64,000 bases of DNA from Acidaminobacter sp. (GCF_030247605.1 NZ_JAOTSB010000005.1:97083-161082), one strand, 5' to 3'; positions 1 through 8,911 are shown, counted from the stretch's first letter. Translations and numbers: made by a program. The notes: a model not told the origin generated them from the sequence alone.

Positions 1-1374
1 CTGACGGCGTTCGAGGCCGAGAATCTCCCGCTCCACATCCTCAATTTCCGCGGCGATCTCCTGGCGTCTCGATTTTAGTTCAAGAGCCAGACGGCGATTC
101 TCAAGGGCCGCCAGCTCAAGCCGGGCATTCATTGCGAAGCTCTGAGCCTCCTCGAGAGGCTGATTTGGCAGCCATGCGCTAAACCGTGCGTAGTCCAAAT
201 CTGCGTTCAAGCGGGTTCTCAGGATCGCCTCCTTCTCTCTGAGTTCAAGCAGCGCAAGGCTTTCTTCCACCGCGAGCGAACCCTGAAACGGCAATTCCTG
301 GATAAAGCGCGCCTCGTCCCGCTCCATCTCACGGCGCTGACGCTCCAGAAGGGACACTTGCCGGTTGTCCTTCAACCCTCTCCAGATCAGGATAAACGCT
401 GCTGCTATTCCCGCAAAAGCGAGGTAAGAGATACGCAGTACAGCACTCAATCCAAGCGTAGCGGTCAAAAGGATTGCCGCGGCACCCAAGAAACCCACAG
501 CGGATTTTTTAGCCCTGTTTTCAGGTTCTACAACTGCCTCCAGACGCTGCCTGTTTTTTTCATAGACCTCAAAGGCTTCACGATCCGGCAAAATCAAGTC
601 ATCTTGCGCCTCGAGCTTTTGATCGTACCACTGAACCTCCCGAACCAGCGCCAATAAGTCCGGACGCTGATGAATCTGATCCGCGCGGCTTTGCCACAGG
701 CGCGCTTCCGATTCCGCGGCCTCAAGTCGGAGCGCAATCTCCGCGATCTGCTGATCCAGTCCCGCTTCCGCCTCCATGGCCGTGACCGCAGCCAACCGCT
801 GCTCCCGTTTGGTTCTCAGTGCCGACAGGATCGCTTTCAGTTCAAAGTTGCCCCGGCCGTTTTCGCGATAAATGGCAGACATTTCCCCGGACAGCTGATC
901 CAGCACTTCAGAAGGCAGCGCCATGCCCGTCGATGCTAAATGCCCCACCAATCTGCTTTCGATCGTCTCCCAATCCTGAGTCCTCAGTTCACTCAGCTCA
1001 TCCACGCCTATGGAAAACAAGGACGCGAACACCTCAGGCTCCATGCCATCAAAGGCTGCGCCGTTGCCAATACTCACCGCTTCCGAATCCGCTTCGGAAA
1101 TGCGCTGGCCATTCATGCGTTTGCCATAAGCCCGCAAAATCCGGACACTGCCGCTCTCTGTTGAGAAACGCGCCTCCACCCGGGCCTGCTCCGAATCCAT
1201 ATGCCGATCCTGGGCAGATCTGAATCCTACCAGCGCAATCTCCGCCGCGCGCTTCAGACTGGATTTTCCGGCCTCATTTGGCCCTACGAGGAGATTCAGA
1301 CCGGGCTTGAATTCGAAGGTCTTTGACTGATCATAGCCGCCTATGCCTTCCAGTTTCAGTTCTGTAAGATTCAT
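1..1374 (-). CDS. AAA ATPase of the SbcC/YhaN type (N-terminal part; continues past the window edge)
   Basis: This is the ATPase partner of a DNA-repair nuclease pair. The reading frame is open from the ATG at 1374 to base 1, so about 458 codons of the N-terminal part are present and the C-terminus is outside the window. The protein begins MNLTELKLEGIGGY and has a Walker A motif GPNEAGKS near residues 31-38. The NEAGKS variant is typical of YhaN/RecF/SbcC-type ABC ATPases. The following hundreds of residues are rich in Glu, Arg, Gln and Leu, as expected for the coiled-coil arm. The ATG overlaps the TGA of the upstream metallophosphoesterase (ATGA), so the two are translationally coupled, as in sbcDC and yhaON. 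Whether it is SbcC proper or YhaN-like cannot be decided without the C-terminal half. Confidence 0.85.
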   Translation of the reverse strand, partial: MNLTELKLEGIGGYDQSKTFEFKPGLNLLVGPNEAGKSSLKRAAEIALVGFRSAQDRHMDSEQARVEARFSTESGSVRILRAYGKRMNGQRISEADSEAVSIGNGAAFDGMEPEVFASLFSIGVDELSELRTQDWETIESRLVGHLASTGMALPSEVLDQLSGEMSAIYRENGRGNFELKAILSALRTKREQRLAAVTAMEAEAGLDQQIAEIALRLEAAESEARLWQSRADQIHQRPDLLALVREVQWYDQKLEAQDDLILPDREAFEVYEKNRQRLEAVVEPENRAKKSAVGFLGAAAILLTATLGLSAVLRISYLAFAGIAAAFILIWRGLKDNRQVSLLERQRREMERDEARFIQELPFQGSLAVEESLALLELREKEAILRTRLNADLDYARFSAWLPNQPLEEAQSFAMNARLELAALENRRLALELKSRRQEIAAEIEDVEREILGLERRQ

Positions 1375-2789
1375 GCCTGATCACCGCCCATCCGTCTTGA
1401 CGGCTGCATCCAGCGCGGCCAGAGGTCATGAAGGGCCTCCTTAAGGAGCTGCGCCTCACTGTCCTCATCACTCAAACCCGTTCTGAAGCCATTGTCATCT
1501 TCGATTCCCGGGCGCTCCGCCTCAAAAGTCAAGGCACGCTGTGCATAAGCGGCCCACAGGTTCGCCATAAACTCCGGATCCTCCAGACACGTGTTGAGAT
1601 GCGCCGCAAAGGTATCCCCCGTTCGCTGAAGCTCCAGGACCCGCTCAGGTACCATATCCGACCGTATTTCGACTTCCGCAGCGTTCACCGCATTTCCAAT
1701 CCGGTCCCGCAGGGTCTCCGGGTCATGGCGAATAGCCGTCAGTATTGTATCGTTCACGCCGCTGATCGAAAGTCTCAGCATCAAACGGCTTCTCTGATTG
1801 GAAATTGACAGTTCATCTGCGCCGCTGCGACTGCGTACAAGACTTCCATTGTCAAACCGCTCCAAATAAGGTGTCAGTCCGGGGTTCGCGATTTGTGTCT
1901 CCGTTTTCGTCTGAACAAGTTCGACAAACTGCGTCAACGACAACTCTGGCGTCACAGCGATTTGAACAGTTTTCCACTCCAGTGTCGACAGTTCGAGAAA
2001 CCGGCTTTTAACCGCGCCGTACCCGAGCGTGTGAAGCCAGGCGCCATGAACCCCTGCCTCTTTATGGCTCAGTCCCGTCAAACTTCCGGCATAAAATGCC
2101 GCAGCGCCTGACATCTCAATTTTATAAGGCACATGAACGTGTCCCAGGCAGATCAGATCATACCTAAGCCGCGTCAGGTCCGCTTTTGTACACGGAAAAT
2201 AGAGTTCCCCCGGCTCGAGCCCAGACGGCAGTTCAGCATCCTCTCCCTTACCGGCCCCGCCCCCAGTTAACGCAGACCCCTGAACAGAGCCATGAAGCAG
2301 GCCGATGGTCAGCACGCCGTCCGCCTTAACCGGATACGTCCTCACCCGGTTCTCCACCAGCCCTCTTTCTTCATGCCCTGACCCTACCAATTTGTAAGGC
2401 ATGCCATTTCTAGCCTTAAGCATGACTTCCCGCACTTTGCCGTCAAACAGATGAACACCGTGGGCCTCCAGGAGCTGATCCAGCGACTGGGCCTCCAAAT
2501 AGGATTTAGGGTCATGATTTCCGGTCATCCAGGCCATTTCTACTTTAGCGCCTTCCAGATCAGAAAGAGCCTGCTCCAGCATACTTCTGGTTTTCAAGCT
2601 GATGCGCCGCTCGCCGTCCAGTAAATCCCCCGCCCATACAAAGAGGTCCACCTGTCGGTCAACCGCTGTCTCCACTGCCGCTCTGAGTGCCTCTTCCCGG
2701 CACTCATCCAGGAGGCGCTTGCGTTCAGGTCTGTTTAAATAATAGGCATCATCAAAGTGACAATCTCCTAAGTGCAATATTTGAACCAT
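1371..2789 (-). CDS. SbcD/YhaO-like metallophosphoesterase (exonuclease subunit)
   Basis: Calcineurin-type metallophosphoesterase of 472 residues, predicted to be the nuclease subunit working with the ATPase encoded directly downstream. The phosphoesterase motifs are visible in order: GDCHFD near the N-terminus, GDLLDG, GNHD, and GHVHVPY for the last histidines. The C-terminal ~200 residues would be the capping and partner-binding part. The frame stays open upstream of the ATG at 2789, but GGGGAG five bases before that ATG, and a protein start (MVQILHLGDCHFD) that fits the family, select it. It overlaps the downstream ATPase gene by four bases. Substrate (hairpin or double-strand ends) is inferred from the family. 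Confidence 0.85.
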   Translation of the reverse strand: MVQILHLGDCHFDDAYYLNRPERKRLLDECREEALRAAVETAVDRQVDLFVWAGDLLDGERRISLKTRSMLEQALSDLEGAKVEMAWMTGNHDPKSYLEAQSLDQLLEAHGVHLFDGKVREVMLKARNGMPYKLVGSGHEERGLVENRVRTYPVKADGVLTIGLLHGSVQGSALTGGGAGKGEDAELPSGLEPGELYFPCTKADLTRLRYDLICLGHVHVPYKIEMSGAAAFYAGSLTGLSHKEAGVHGAWLHTLGYGAVKSRFLELSTLEWKTVQIAVTPELSLTQFVELVQTKTETQIANPGLTPYLERFDNGSLVRSRSGADELSISNQRSRLMLRLSISGVNDTILTAIRHDPETLRDRIGNAVNAAEVEIRSDMVPERVLELQRTGDTFAAHLNTCLEDPEFMANLWAAYAQRALTFEAERPGIEDDNGFRTGLSDEDSEAQLLKEALHDLWPRWMQPSRRMGGDQA

Positions 2790-3103
2790 TTCTGCTCCCC
2801 ATTTCGTCGGCAAAGTATTTATTTTCTTAACTTTCAGTTTAGCAAAATTTTTCCGTTTTTGCAGCAGCACACGTATGGCAAATTTCTGTTATTACTCCGG
2901 TGTTTAAATGGTTGAATTCTTTCTCGTCAAAATGATGATTATGAAGTACTTCAACCAATTTCAAGTTTGACTGCTCAAACACTGGAGTAATGAATCCATG
3001 GGAACCATTGAATTTACAATACAACCTTATCAGCATCAATAATTTGTTATATAATATTCAAAAGGCCTGTCACTGAAAATGGATCGTTGAGGGGTGAAAG
3101 TAC
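2790..3103. other. Divergent intergenic region with an imperfect inverted repeat
   Basis: AT-rich spacer between the two divergent genes. It contains arms TTACTCCGGTGTTT (2892-2905) and AAACACTGGAGTAA (2977-2990), complementary at 13 of 14 positions, and inside them a second pair GGTTGAA (2910-2916) / TTCAACC (2950-2956). No gene is convincing here: a 66-codon minus-strand frame has neither a ribosome site nor a recognisable product. Confidence 0.5.
3027..3055 (+). promoter_or_regulatory. Sigma-A type promoter for the membrane protein gene
   Basis: TTATCA at 3027-3032, a 17-base spacer and a perfect TATAAT at 3050-3055, about 50 bases before the ATG at 3104. Position and spacing fit a housekeeping promoter. 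Confidence 0.6.
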
Positions 3104-4990
3104 ATGAGCGAAGCGTTCATGGAACTATTTGACATAAAAGAAGTCTTTGAACAAAATTCAAGGCAGCGCATTCTGATGGGAACGCCTAAGAGATCTCCTG
3201 ATGAGATCGTGGTCATCAATCGCTTTTACCGGGATGAAACCTTTAATGAAAGCCTCTATTTACTCTTGAAGCGCTCGCTTAAAAATCTGGTACAAATTGA
3301 AAATACCGCGACTGAGCTGGTCGTGGTAACCGCTTATCCTGAGGGTGCGCCGCTCACTGCTTTGATTGAGTCACCGCGGCTTCTTCCAAGCGACCGGATG
3401 AAACTGGCCGAATTTTATCTGGACCAGGCCGCTGCCTATGAAGGGCTGCCGCCCGCGATCCAGTCATTGCTCATTGACCTCAATCAGTTTGTCGTTCAGG
3501 ATACCGGACTTGAGCCTAAAGAATTGATTGTCCTTGACCGTGGTTTCAAGCCGGAACTGGAACCATCGGCAGTCACCAAAAAACTATCTGGTGTTCTCAA
3601 CCATATTTTGAAACCAAATGAAGCGGCCTACGAGGAGTTTGAAACAGACGGGATACGAAACCTGATCGCCGGACTGGCGGTGGGTGCCATTTCTTCCATT
3701 TCAGCTGCAAGAGGCACTTTTGCAGGGCTCATGGCATCCAGCGAACGGGTTTCCGGGACTATTCACACGACCACGTCCGAGAAGGCCGGATCAAACGCCG
3801 GAGTATCAGTCCCTGGAGCAGCAGTCGCTGGGGCATCCGTCGCCGGGGCACGAGTTACCAGGGCATCAGAGAACAGCGTCAACACGCATCCAGAAAATAG
3901 CCGGTCTGAGACGGATGGCAACGCCACCAGCAGTATTGCCGCGGGCTCGGCGGTTTTAGGCGCTGCAGCTGCTGGTGCGGCTGCTTTTGGCGCATCTGCA
4001 GGAGGGGCAACTGCAGAAGGCACCGGGACAACCACCTTGAGATCAGCGGGACAAGGCCCGGGCACTTCAAGCGGGGACTCTCGTACCGGTGCTGTTGGTA
4101 TAGAACTAGACAATCTCTTTATCTCAGAAGAGCCTGCCAAACGCACAAGCCCTCCCAGAAAAAAAACAGTCAAGAAAAGGCAGTTCAAGTGGATTGCCTG
4201 GCTGCTGCTCATAGCCGTCGCCTGTTTGGTTCTCTTTGGCATCTTCAACATCCTGACGGGTCTGTTTGTCAGAAAGGCTCCGGTCGCACGGTTTGAAACC
4301 CAGATTGACAACGGGACCTATCATTTTATCAATAAAAGCAGCGTTTCAGGCTCTGACAATAAGCTCACCCAGATTTCATGGCGTATCGAAAAGGACGGCA
4401 CCGAGCTGCTCTCCTCTGATGAATTTGATTTAACGGTATCCTTCAAGAATGCAGGCAAGTACAAAGTGACGCTTATGGTTAAAGACCGCTACCGTTGGAG
4501 CAGTGCCTATAGTCAAGTTATGGAGCACGAACTTGCTGAGGGTGCATCAATCCCATCAGGAGAAGGTGAGCCGGTGACGGTCAGCGAAGCAGACGACCCT
4601 CTGAGCGGCATACAAACCTCAAATGTCAGCGCTAATGTCAGCTATGACGAAAAAATCTCCAGAACCGGAACCGCCTCGCTCAAACTGGACATGACCAACA
4701 CGGATCAAGCGCAGCTGTCCCTGGACGGATTGAATGTCAATCGTTCAACGGCGCTTTCCTTCTGGATGAAATCCAGCGAGACAGACCGCGTCATCCTCAC
4801 AGTCTTTGGCTATAATGACAACGGGTTAAAATTCACCAAAAAACTGACTTTAATGCCACAGTCGACTTCAAACTGGGAAATGGTTACAATTCAATCCAAC
4901 TACGACGGGATCACCGCAATGAAGCTTCAATTCAGCGCACCGGGAACCATTTTATGGCTGGATAATTTTGAACTCGCAGCATTTAAGTAG
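3104..4990 (+). CDS. Membrane-anchored protein with cytoplasmic N-terminal domain and extracellular PKD-like domain
   Basis: Unrecognised 628-residue protein with GAGGGG ten bases before the ATG. Residues 1-190 form a soluble domain that faintly resembles the C-lobe of a Ser/Thr kinase, but no catalytic HRD or DFG motif is visible, so a pseudokinase is only a possibility. Residues ~195-345 are low-complexity, rich in Ala, Gly, Ser and Thr (repeats such as GASVAGA). A basic stretch (KKTVKKRQFK) precedes one transmembrane helix (WLLLIAVACLVLFGIFNIL, ~366-384). The outer part has a PKD-like beta domain (the end reads ITWRIEKDG-type strands and FKNAGKYKVTLMV) and a C-terminal ~130 residues resembling a carbohydrate-binding jelly roll (ALSFWMKS, WLDNFELAA). 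The topology suggests a surface sensor or wall-binding protein. A strong terminator follows. Confidence 0.6.
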   Translation: MSEAFMELFDIKEVFEQNSRQRILMGTPKRSPDEIVVINRFYRDETFNESLYLLLKRSLKNLVQIENTATELVVVTAYPEGAPLTALIESPRLLPSDRMKLAEFYLDQAAAYEGLPPAIQSLLIDLNQFVVQDTGLEPKELIVLDRGFKPELEPSAVTKKLSGVLNHILKPNEAAYEEFETDGIRNLIAGLAVGAISSISAARGTFAGLMASSERVSGTIHTTTSEKAGSNAGVSVPGAAVAGASVAGARVTRASENSVNTHPENSRSETDGNATSSIAAGSAVLGAAAAGAAAFGASAGGATAEGTGTTTLRSAGQGPGTSSGDSRTGAVGIELDNLFISEEPAKRTSPPRKKTVKKRQFKWIAWLLLIAVACLVLFGIFNILTGLFVRKAPVARFETQIDNGTYHFINKSSVSGSDNKLTQISWRIEKDGTELLSSDEFDLTVSFKNAGKYKVTLMVKDRYRWSSAYSQVMEHELAEGASIPSGEGEPVTVSEADDPLSGIQTSNVSANVSYDEKISRTGTASLKLDMTNTDQAQLSLDGLNVNRSTALSFWMKSSETDRVILTVFGYNDNGLKFTKKLTLMPQSTSNWEMVTIQSNYDGITAMKLQFSAPGTILWLDNFELAAFK

Positions 4991-4998
4991 CTAATATA

Positions 4999-5048
4999 AC
5001 CGGACAAGCGTCAAGTGAAAATGCTTGACACTGGTCCGGTTTTGTTTT
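4999..5048 (+). terminator. Rho-independent terminator after the membrane protein gene
   Basis: Long hairpin with outer arms ACCGGAC / GTCCGGT (4999-5040), an inner CTTGAC-type stem, then TTTTGTTTT. Its right arm overlaps the -35 element of the next promoter. Confidence 0.8.
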
Positions 5049-5053
5049 ATTCT
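5025..5053 (+). promoter_or_regulatory. Strong sigma-A promoter for the rsgA leader
   Basis: Consensus TTGACA at 5025-5030, exactly 17 bases, then TATTCT at 5048-5053. Transcription starting near 5060 would give a leader of about 270 bases before rsgA. Confidence 0.65.
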
Positions 5054-5105
5054 GAAGTCGAAGTTCTAAATAAACTGCGCCTCCGGGCGGAAGGAGTGTT
5101 GTTTT

Positions 5106-5144
5106 ATGACGCAGAGTGTGACTTTTGAGGATATTGTGATCTGA
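5106..5144 (+). CDS. 12-codon leader peptide upstream of rsgA
   Basis: A short frame encodes MTQSVTFEDIVI. It has a good ribosome site (AAGGAG ~8 bases before the ATG) and lies between a strong promoter and a terminator hairpin at 5283-5310. This arrangement is typical of ribosome-mediated attenuation leaders. No homologue is recognised; the case rests on the ribosome site and the context. Confidence 0.45.
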   Translation: MTQSVTFEDIVI

Positions 5145-5282
5145 CAATAATGCGCAGAGCGGGACAGCTGCTCTGGTCCACCAACCTTTCGTCTAAGTTT
5201 TTTTCTTCAGGCAGCGCAAAACAAGATGAGGCTACCCTCTTTTTGTCGTGTCTGTCAGAAGAATGACTTGTCCTATGCTGAA

Positions 5283-5310
5283 CGGGGTTAGCCCGTTCAT
5301 TTTTATTTTT
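5283..5310 (+). terminator. Attenuator-like terminator in the rsgA leader
   Basis: Hairpin GAACGGG-GTTAG-CCCGTTC near 5280-5298, followed by a U-rich run (ATTTTTATTTTTT). It ends about 10 bases before the rsgA ribosome site, so read-through must be allowed for rsgA to be expressed from the promoter at 5025. Confidence 0.65.
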
Positions 5311-5330
5311 TGGATATTGGAGGTTTTATA

Positions 5331-6410
5331 TTGAATCAATCATCAATGACGTTCTTCATGGATGAACGTCTTAAAAGTCAATGGATCCGAACCTTTGGAG
5401 ATGCCTTGGAACCTGCAAGAGTCACAGCATCCTATGGTCATGCCTGGCGTGTTGTCAGTGCCAAAGGAGAACTGCAGGCAGATTTGACCGGAAGATTTCG
5501 TCACAACGCACTTTCCCCTTCTGATTACCCTGTGACCGGGGATTACGTCGGCCTAAAATTTTCTGAAGATCAGACCCTCGCCTTAATCGACGGTTTAATT
5601 GAACGCCGCAGCGCACTGGTGCGAAAAGCCGCGGGGACAGCATTTGTGGAGCAGGTTGTCGCAGCCAATTTTGATTATGTCCTGATCGCCCTGCCTGTTA
5701 CCCCTGAAATGAGGCTTAATACTATTGAACGGTATTTAAGCGCCGCATGGGACAGCGGCGGTGTGCCGGTGATTTTGCTGACCAAGCGGGATTTATGTCC
5801 GCAGTGGGAAACTGTCGTTAAAGATCTTCAAACCAGACTTCACGGCGTCAGCGTCATAGCCATCAGCGCCCTGATGAACGAGGGTCTTGACGGGCTTTCC
5901 CCATGGCTCCACCCTGGTGCGACGCTTGCGCTTGTAGGGGCTTCAGGTGTGGGTAAGTCATCTCTGGTAAATGCACTAACCCATCAAACCACCATGAAAG
6001 TTAAAGAAGTTCGTGATGGTGACGGTAAAGGCCGCCATACCACAACCCACCGGGAGCTCATTCAGCTGCCGGGCGGGGCCTATCTGCTGGATACGCCTGG
6101 AATGAGAGAATTTGGACTTTGGCGGACTGACGGTGGAGTCGAGAATACCTTTGAAGAAATTGAGTCACTAGCGGCAAACTGCCGTTTCAAGGACTGTCGT
6201 CATATCGACGAGCCAGGCTGCGCCGTTCTCGAAGCGATTGAGCTTCAGACGCTGGAGCAAAGAGAACTGGACCACTATCACAAGCTTCAGCGCGAAGCTA
6301 AATATATCGAAAGCAAAACAGATCCTGAGCTTAGAAACGAGATGCGAAACAAGTGGAAGATCATCCACAAACAGCTGCGCCAGGATCCTTACCTGAGGCG
6401 TAAGAAATAA
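5331..6410 (+). CDS. rsgA: Ribosome small-subunit-dependent GTPase A (RsgA)
   Basis: Circularly permuted GTPase that assists late 30S maturation. The 359-residue protein has an N-terminal OB-fold (ADLTGRFRHNA), then G motifs in permuted order: TKRD (G4), GASGVGKS at ~203-210 (G1), a G2 region with TTTHRE, and DTPG (G3). A C-terminal zinc site follows (C284, C289, H291, C298). The TTG at 5331 is the likely start because GGAGG lies seven bases upstream; an ATG 15 bases further in has worse spacing. The gene follows a leader with a terminator, so expression is probably conditional, perhaps on ribosome state (inference). Confidence 0.93.
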   Translation: MNQSSMTFFMDERLKSQWIRTFGDALEPARVTASYGHAWRVVSAKGELQADLTGRFRHNALSPSDYPVTGDYVGLKFSEDQTLALIDGLIERRSALVRKAAGTAFVEQVVAANFDYVLIALPVTPEMRLNTIERYLSAAWDSGGVPVILLTKRDLCPQWETVVKDLQTRLHGVSVIAISALMNEGLDGLSPWLHPGATLALVGASGVGKSSLVNALTHQTTMKVKEVRDGDGKGRHTTTHRELIQLPGGAYLLDTPGMREFGLWRTDGGVENTFEEIESLAANCRFKDCRHIDEPGCAVLEAIELQTLEQRELDHYHKLQREAKYIESKTDPELRNEMRNKWKIIHKQLRQDPYLRRKK

Positions 6411-6415
6411 ACAAA

Positions 6416-6459
6416 AAAAAGCTAAAGGCACGTTCCTGTTACTTACGGAGCGTGCCTTT
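6416..6459 (-). terminator. Hairpin with poly-T on the minus side after rsgA
   Basis: Arms AAAGGCACG (6424-6432) and CGTGCCTTT (6451-6459). The A-run just left of it gives a T-tract on the minus strand, and TTT follows on the plus strand. It probably ends rsgA transcription and may work both ways. Confidence 0.6.
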
Positions 6460-6986
6460 AACTGTACATTTCAATTTCCAAAACACGATGTTCCTTTACA
6501 ATTAAATTTTTTCCACTCGAGTGTTGATGCTTATGCTCACCGACTTACCTAGTGGGTTGATGTAGCGCCAACCACTGCAAACTGCATTAACTTCGCTTAA
6601 ATTTTACTTAAATTCTTAAAGCGTATTGCTGTCAACATCATGGTAATTCAAAAACCTTTGTTGCGTATTGCTATTCAATTGTTAACTGCTTTATTGCTTT
6701 TGAAACAAACTTTGATATTCCGGTATTGCCAATACAAAATCAACGTAATGGTACTGGTAGTGCCGGTATTGATGTGTTTCTTGTTGATGTGTTAATTATT
6801 GATGTGTTGCTGGTAATTCAAATTAATGTGTTGCTGGTCATTCTTTTTGCTGTACAGCGGTATTACGTGTTAAAAACGTTAATTCAGGTACCTTTATTGA
6901 TTAAAAATGGTGTAGATTTAAAACTTTGATCCATGATGATGTTGACGGTGTTGAGGTATTGCAGATATAAAAGTGTTGCTGATGTT

Positions 6987-7328
6987 GCTTGTATTGCAGG
7001 CATTGCTTGTATTACAGGTGTTGCTTGTATTGCAGGCATTGCTTGTATTGCAGGTATAGCTTGTAATACAGGTATAGCTTGTAATACAGGTATAGCTTGT
7101 AATACAGGTATAGCTTGTAATACAGGTATAGCTTGTAATACAGGTGTTGCTTGTAATACAGGTATAGCTTGTAATACAGGTATAGCTTGTATTGCAGGTA
7201 TAGCTTGTAATACAGGTATAGCTTGTAATACAGGTATAGCTTGTAATACAGGTGTTGCTTGTAATACAGGTGTTGCTTGTAATACAGGTGTTGCTCGTAA
7301 TACAGGTATAGCTTGTAATACAGGTGTT
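6987..7328. repeat. Nineteen-copy 18-bp tandem repeat
   Basis: Nineteen consecutive units without indels, starting GCTTGTA. The main forms are GCTTGTAATACAGGTATA and the same with GGTGTT at the end; early units carry ATTGCAGGCATT. A period of 18 keeps three frames open on each strand (for example ACNTGI on plus, PVLQAI on minus), but no start region has a ribosome site, so a non-coding minisatellite is preferred. Confidence 0.9.
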
Positions 7329-7852
7329 GCTGGTGTTGATGTGCGTTTCGCAGAGTCACTCGTCACATCAACATGCCGTTTAGGCTGCCGAATCGCCAAC
7401 CAAACTTAACGGTTAGAGCGTCGGGATGGAAAAGACGAATGTCCACTCGAAATCAAACTCAAAATTTCTGCATTTGTATTTGGTGGAACCACCCCTTTCC
7501 TTACTCGGTGAGCTTCAAAAATACGAAAAAATTAAGATGATACAATTAACCTAATGGTGAACTTAACGCCTTTACGGGATTAAAGTACACTAGCAAGCAA
7601 CTGATCTCTTAACTTTTTGTATGGCCTAATTATATCACAATATTCTGAAAATTCAAGACCAGAAACTGGCAACCTTAATATTATGTTTCTCTAACAGGTC
7701 GGTCAAGCCCTCTCAGACCCTCAAATAGGCGACAAGCCCTTAAAAAGATTTTTTTAGAGTCAAAAATGAAAGATGGGAATCGAGGTGTACCGGATGCTGT
7801 TCACCGCCTTAGGCAGTCCCCACATCCAAGTTACCTCAACTTCCCACCTTAC

Positions 7853-8911
7853 TTAAAGCCCAATCCTGGCCGCAAAGGCGTCTATCCTGGTGTCGATCCC
7901 TTTATTCCTCAACACGCTCAGAGGTTCATTGGCAATCTCAATCAATGCGAAATACGGCGGCAGCATAAATCCTTTATTCAGGCAGAGACCGTCTATGAGC
8001 TGCATGGCGACGCTGTCTCCACCGGAGTTCGCCGAAACGACAACCCCGTAAATCCGCTTGTGATCCAGGCGGACGGTTCTGTAGATGCCGGACATTCGGT
8101 TGATCGTCGCCATCAATGTCGCGCTGATCGTATCATTATAATTGGGACATACCCAGACAATTGCGTCGGTATCCTCAATTGAAGCAAATATTTTATCGAA
8201 GTTATCCCCATTATAAAAACAGGCCTTTTGTTCCGCAAAGGTCATGCAAGTATGGAAGGTGCACCCCCGGCAATCCCGGATCGTCCCATCCTCCAGACGA
8301 ATTTCCTCAACCTGAAGCCGCTCGCCCAACCGCTGTGCCAGCCTCTGTATGACCATATGCGTCAGCATCAGAGTGTTGGAAGTTCGAAGATCGCTGTTGT
8401 GAATGACCATAAGGCGGAGTCTGTCCAGCTTATCCGGTTTTGCCTGACTCAACCTGAATCCCAGGTCACTGCACAGTTTTTTAAGAATCTCCGGACGCGT
8501 CCCAGGAAGATGCCTCTGCCAGGTTTTCAGGTTGATGTCGTCCGGAAGCGCTTCGACCAGTGGCTTTCCAATAAATCCAAGTCCCAGACTGTTGAGATTG
8601 AAGATTGCCAGTTTTGCAAAAGTCTTGCTGAAAAGCTCCGAAGAGGCATTCAGAATCAAAGCCGCATGGGCGCCTTCAAAGTTTGGTGAAGACGCCGCAA
8701 GTACCTTAAGGTAAGCCATAAATTCAAAATCACTGCCTACCTCATCCAGCTCAACCGCGAACAGGAGCTTTTTTCCTCTGTAATCCACAGGCCAATCTTC
8801 CCTGTAAGTCACGAGCTCAAGGTCGTAACCCGTGCCAGCCACAACATCCGAAATCATTCGGCGCAGCTTTTCTGTTTTTAGACCAGGGCTGATGACTGTA
8901 AGAATCTCCAT
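7853..8911 (-). CDS. Flavodoxin-fold NAD(P)H-dependent FMN reductase-like protein
   Basis: A 352-residue protein. The N-terminal ~150 residues are unrecognised. The C-terminal half looks like the NADPH-dependent FMN reductase/iron-sulfur flavoprotein fold: LRLMVIHNSDLRTSNTLML for the phosphate-binding loop, a Cys cluster DCRGCTFHTC...AC near residues 215-235, and DAIVWVCPNYNDTISATL followed by a GGDSV region. The cysteine cluster could bind an Fe-S centre, as in iron-sulfur flavoproteins, but its spacing differs from the classical motif. The start lies inside the upstream gene (34-base overlap), so translation is coupled. It is the last gene of the operon starting at 15065. Substrate is unknown; electron transfer is inferred. 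Confidence 0.65.
   Translation of the reverse strand: MEILTVISPGLKTEKLRRMISDVVAGTGYDLELVTYREDWPVDYRGKKLLFAVELDEVGSDFEFMAYLKVLAASSPNFEGAHAALILNASSELFSKTFAKLAIFNLNSLGLGFIGKPLVEALPDDINLKTWQRHLPGTRPEILKKLCSDLGFRLSQAKPDKLDRLRLMVIHNSDLRTSNTLMLTHMVIQRLAQRLGERLQVEEIRLEDGTIRDCRGCTFHTCMTFAEQKACFYNGDNFDKIFASIEDTDAIVWVCPNYNDTISATLMATINRMSGIYRTVRLDHKRIYGVVVSANSGGDSVAMQLIDGLCLNKGFMLPPYFALIEIANEPLSVLRNKGIDTRIDAFAARIGL

Larger units (their letters stand above)
6411..7852. other. 1.4-kb gene-free, low-complexity region
   Basis: No convincing gene in 1.4 kb. Frames are open on both strands across the repeat array but lack ribosome sites and merely translate the repeat. From 6600 to 6960 the plus strand is rich in G+T with degenerate TGTTGCTGGT/ATTGATGTG motifs that look like decayed relatives of the array. 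GCTCACCGA (6535-6543) and TCGGTGAGC (~7506-7514) form a 9-base inverted pair flanking the region, which may be chance. Confidence 0.6.

Noticed and set aside
2839..3039. 66-codon minus-strand frame upstream of the SbcD-like gene
   Set aside because: No ribosome site, no recognisable product, and it runs through the inverted repeat.
6884..7409. Repeat proteins (ACNTGI on plus; PVLQAI and YYKLYL on minus)
   Set aside because: An 18-bp period keeps every frame open; no start has a ribosome site and flanks are non-coding in character.
6535..7514. A mobile element bounded by GCTCACCGA/TCGGTGAGC around the repeat array
   Set aside because: Only nine bases match, there is no target duplication and no transposase; chance is likely.
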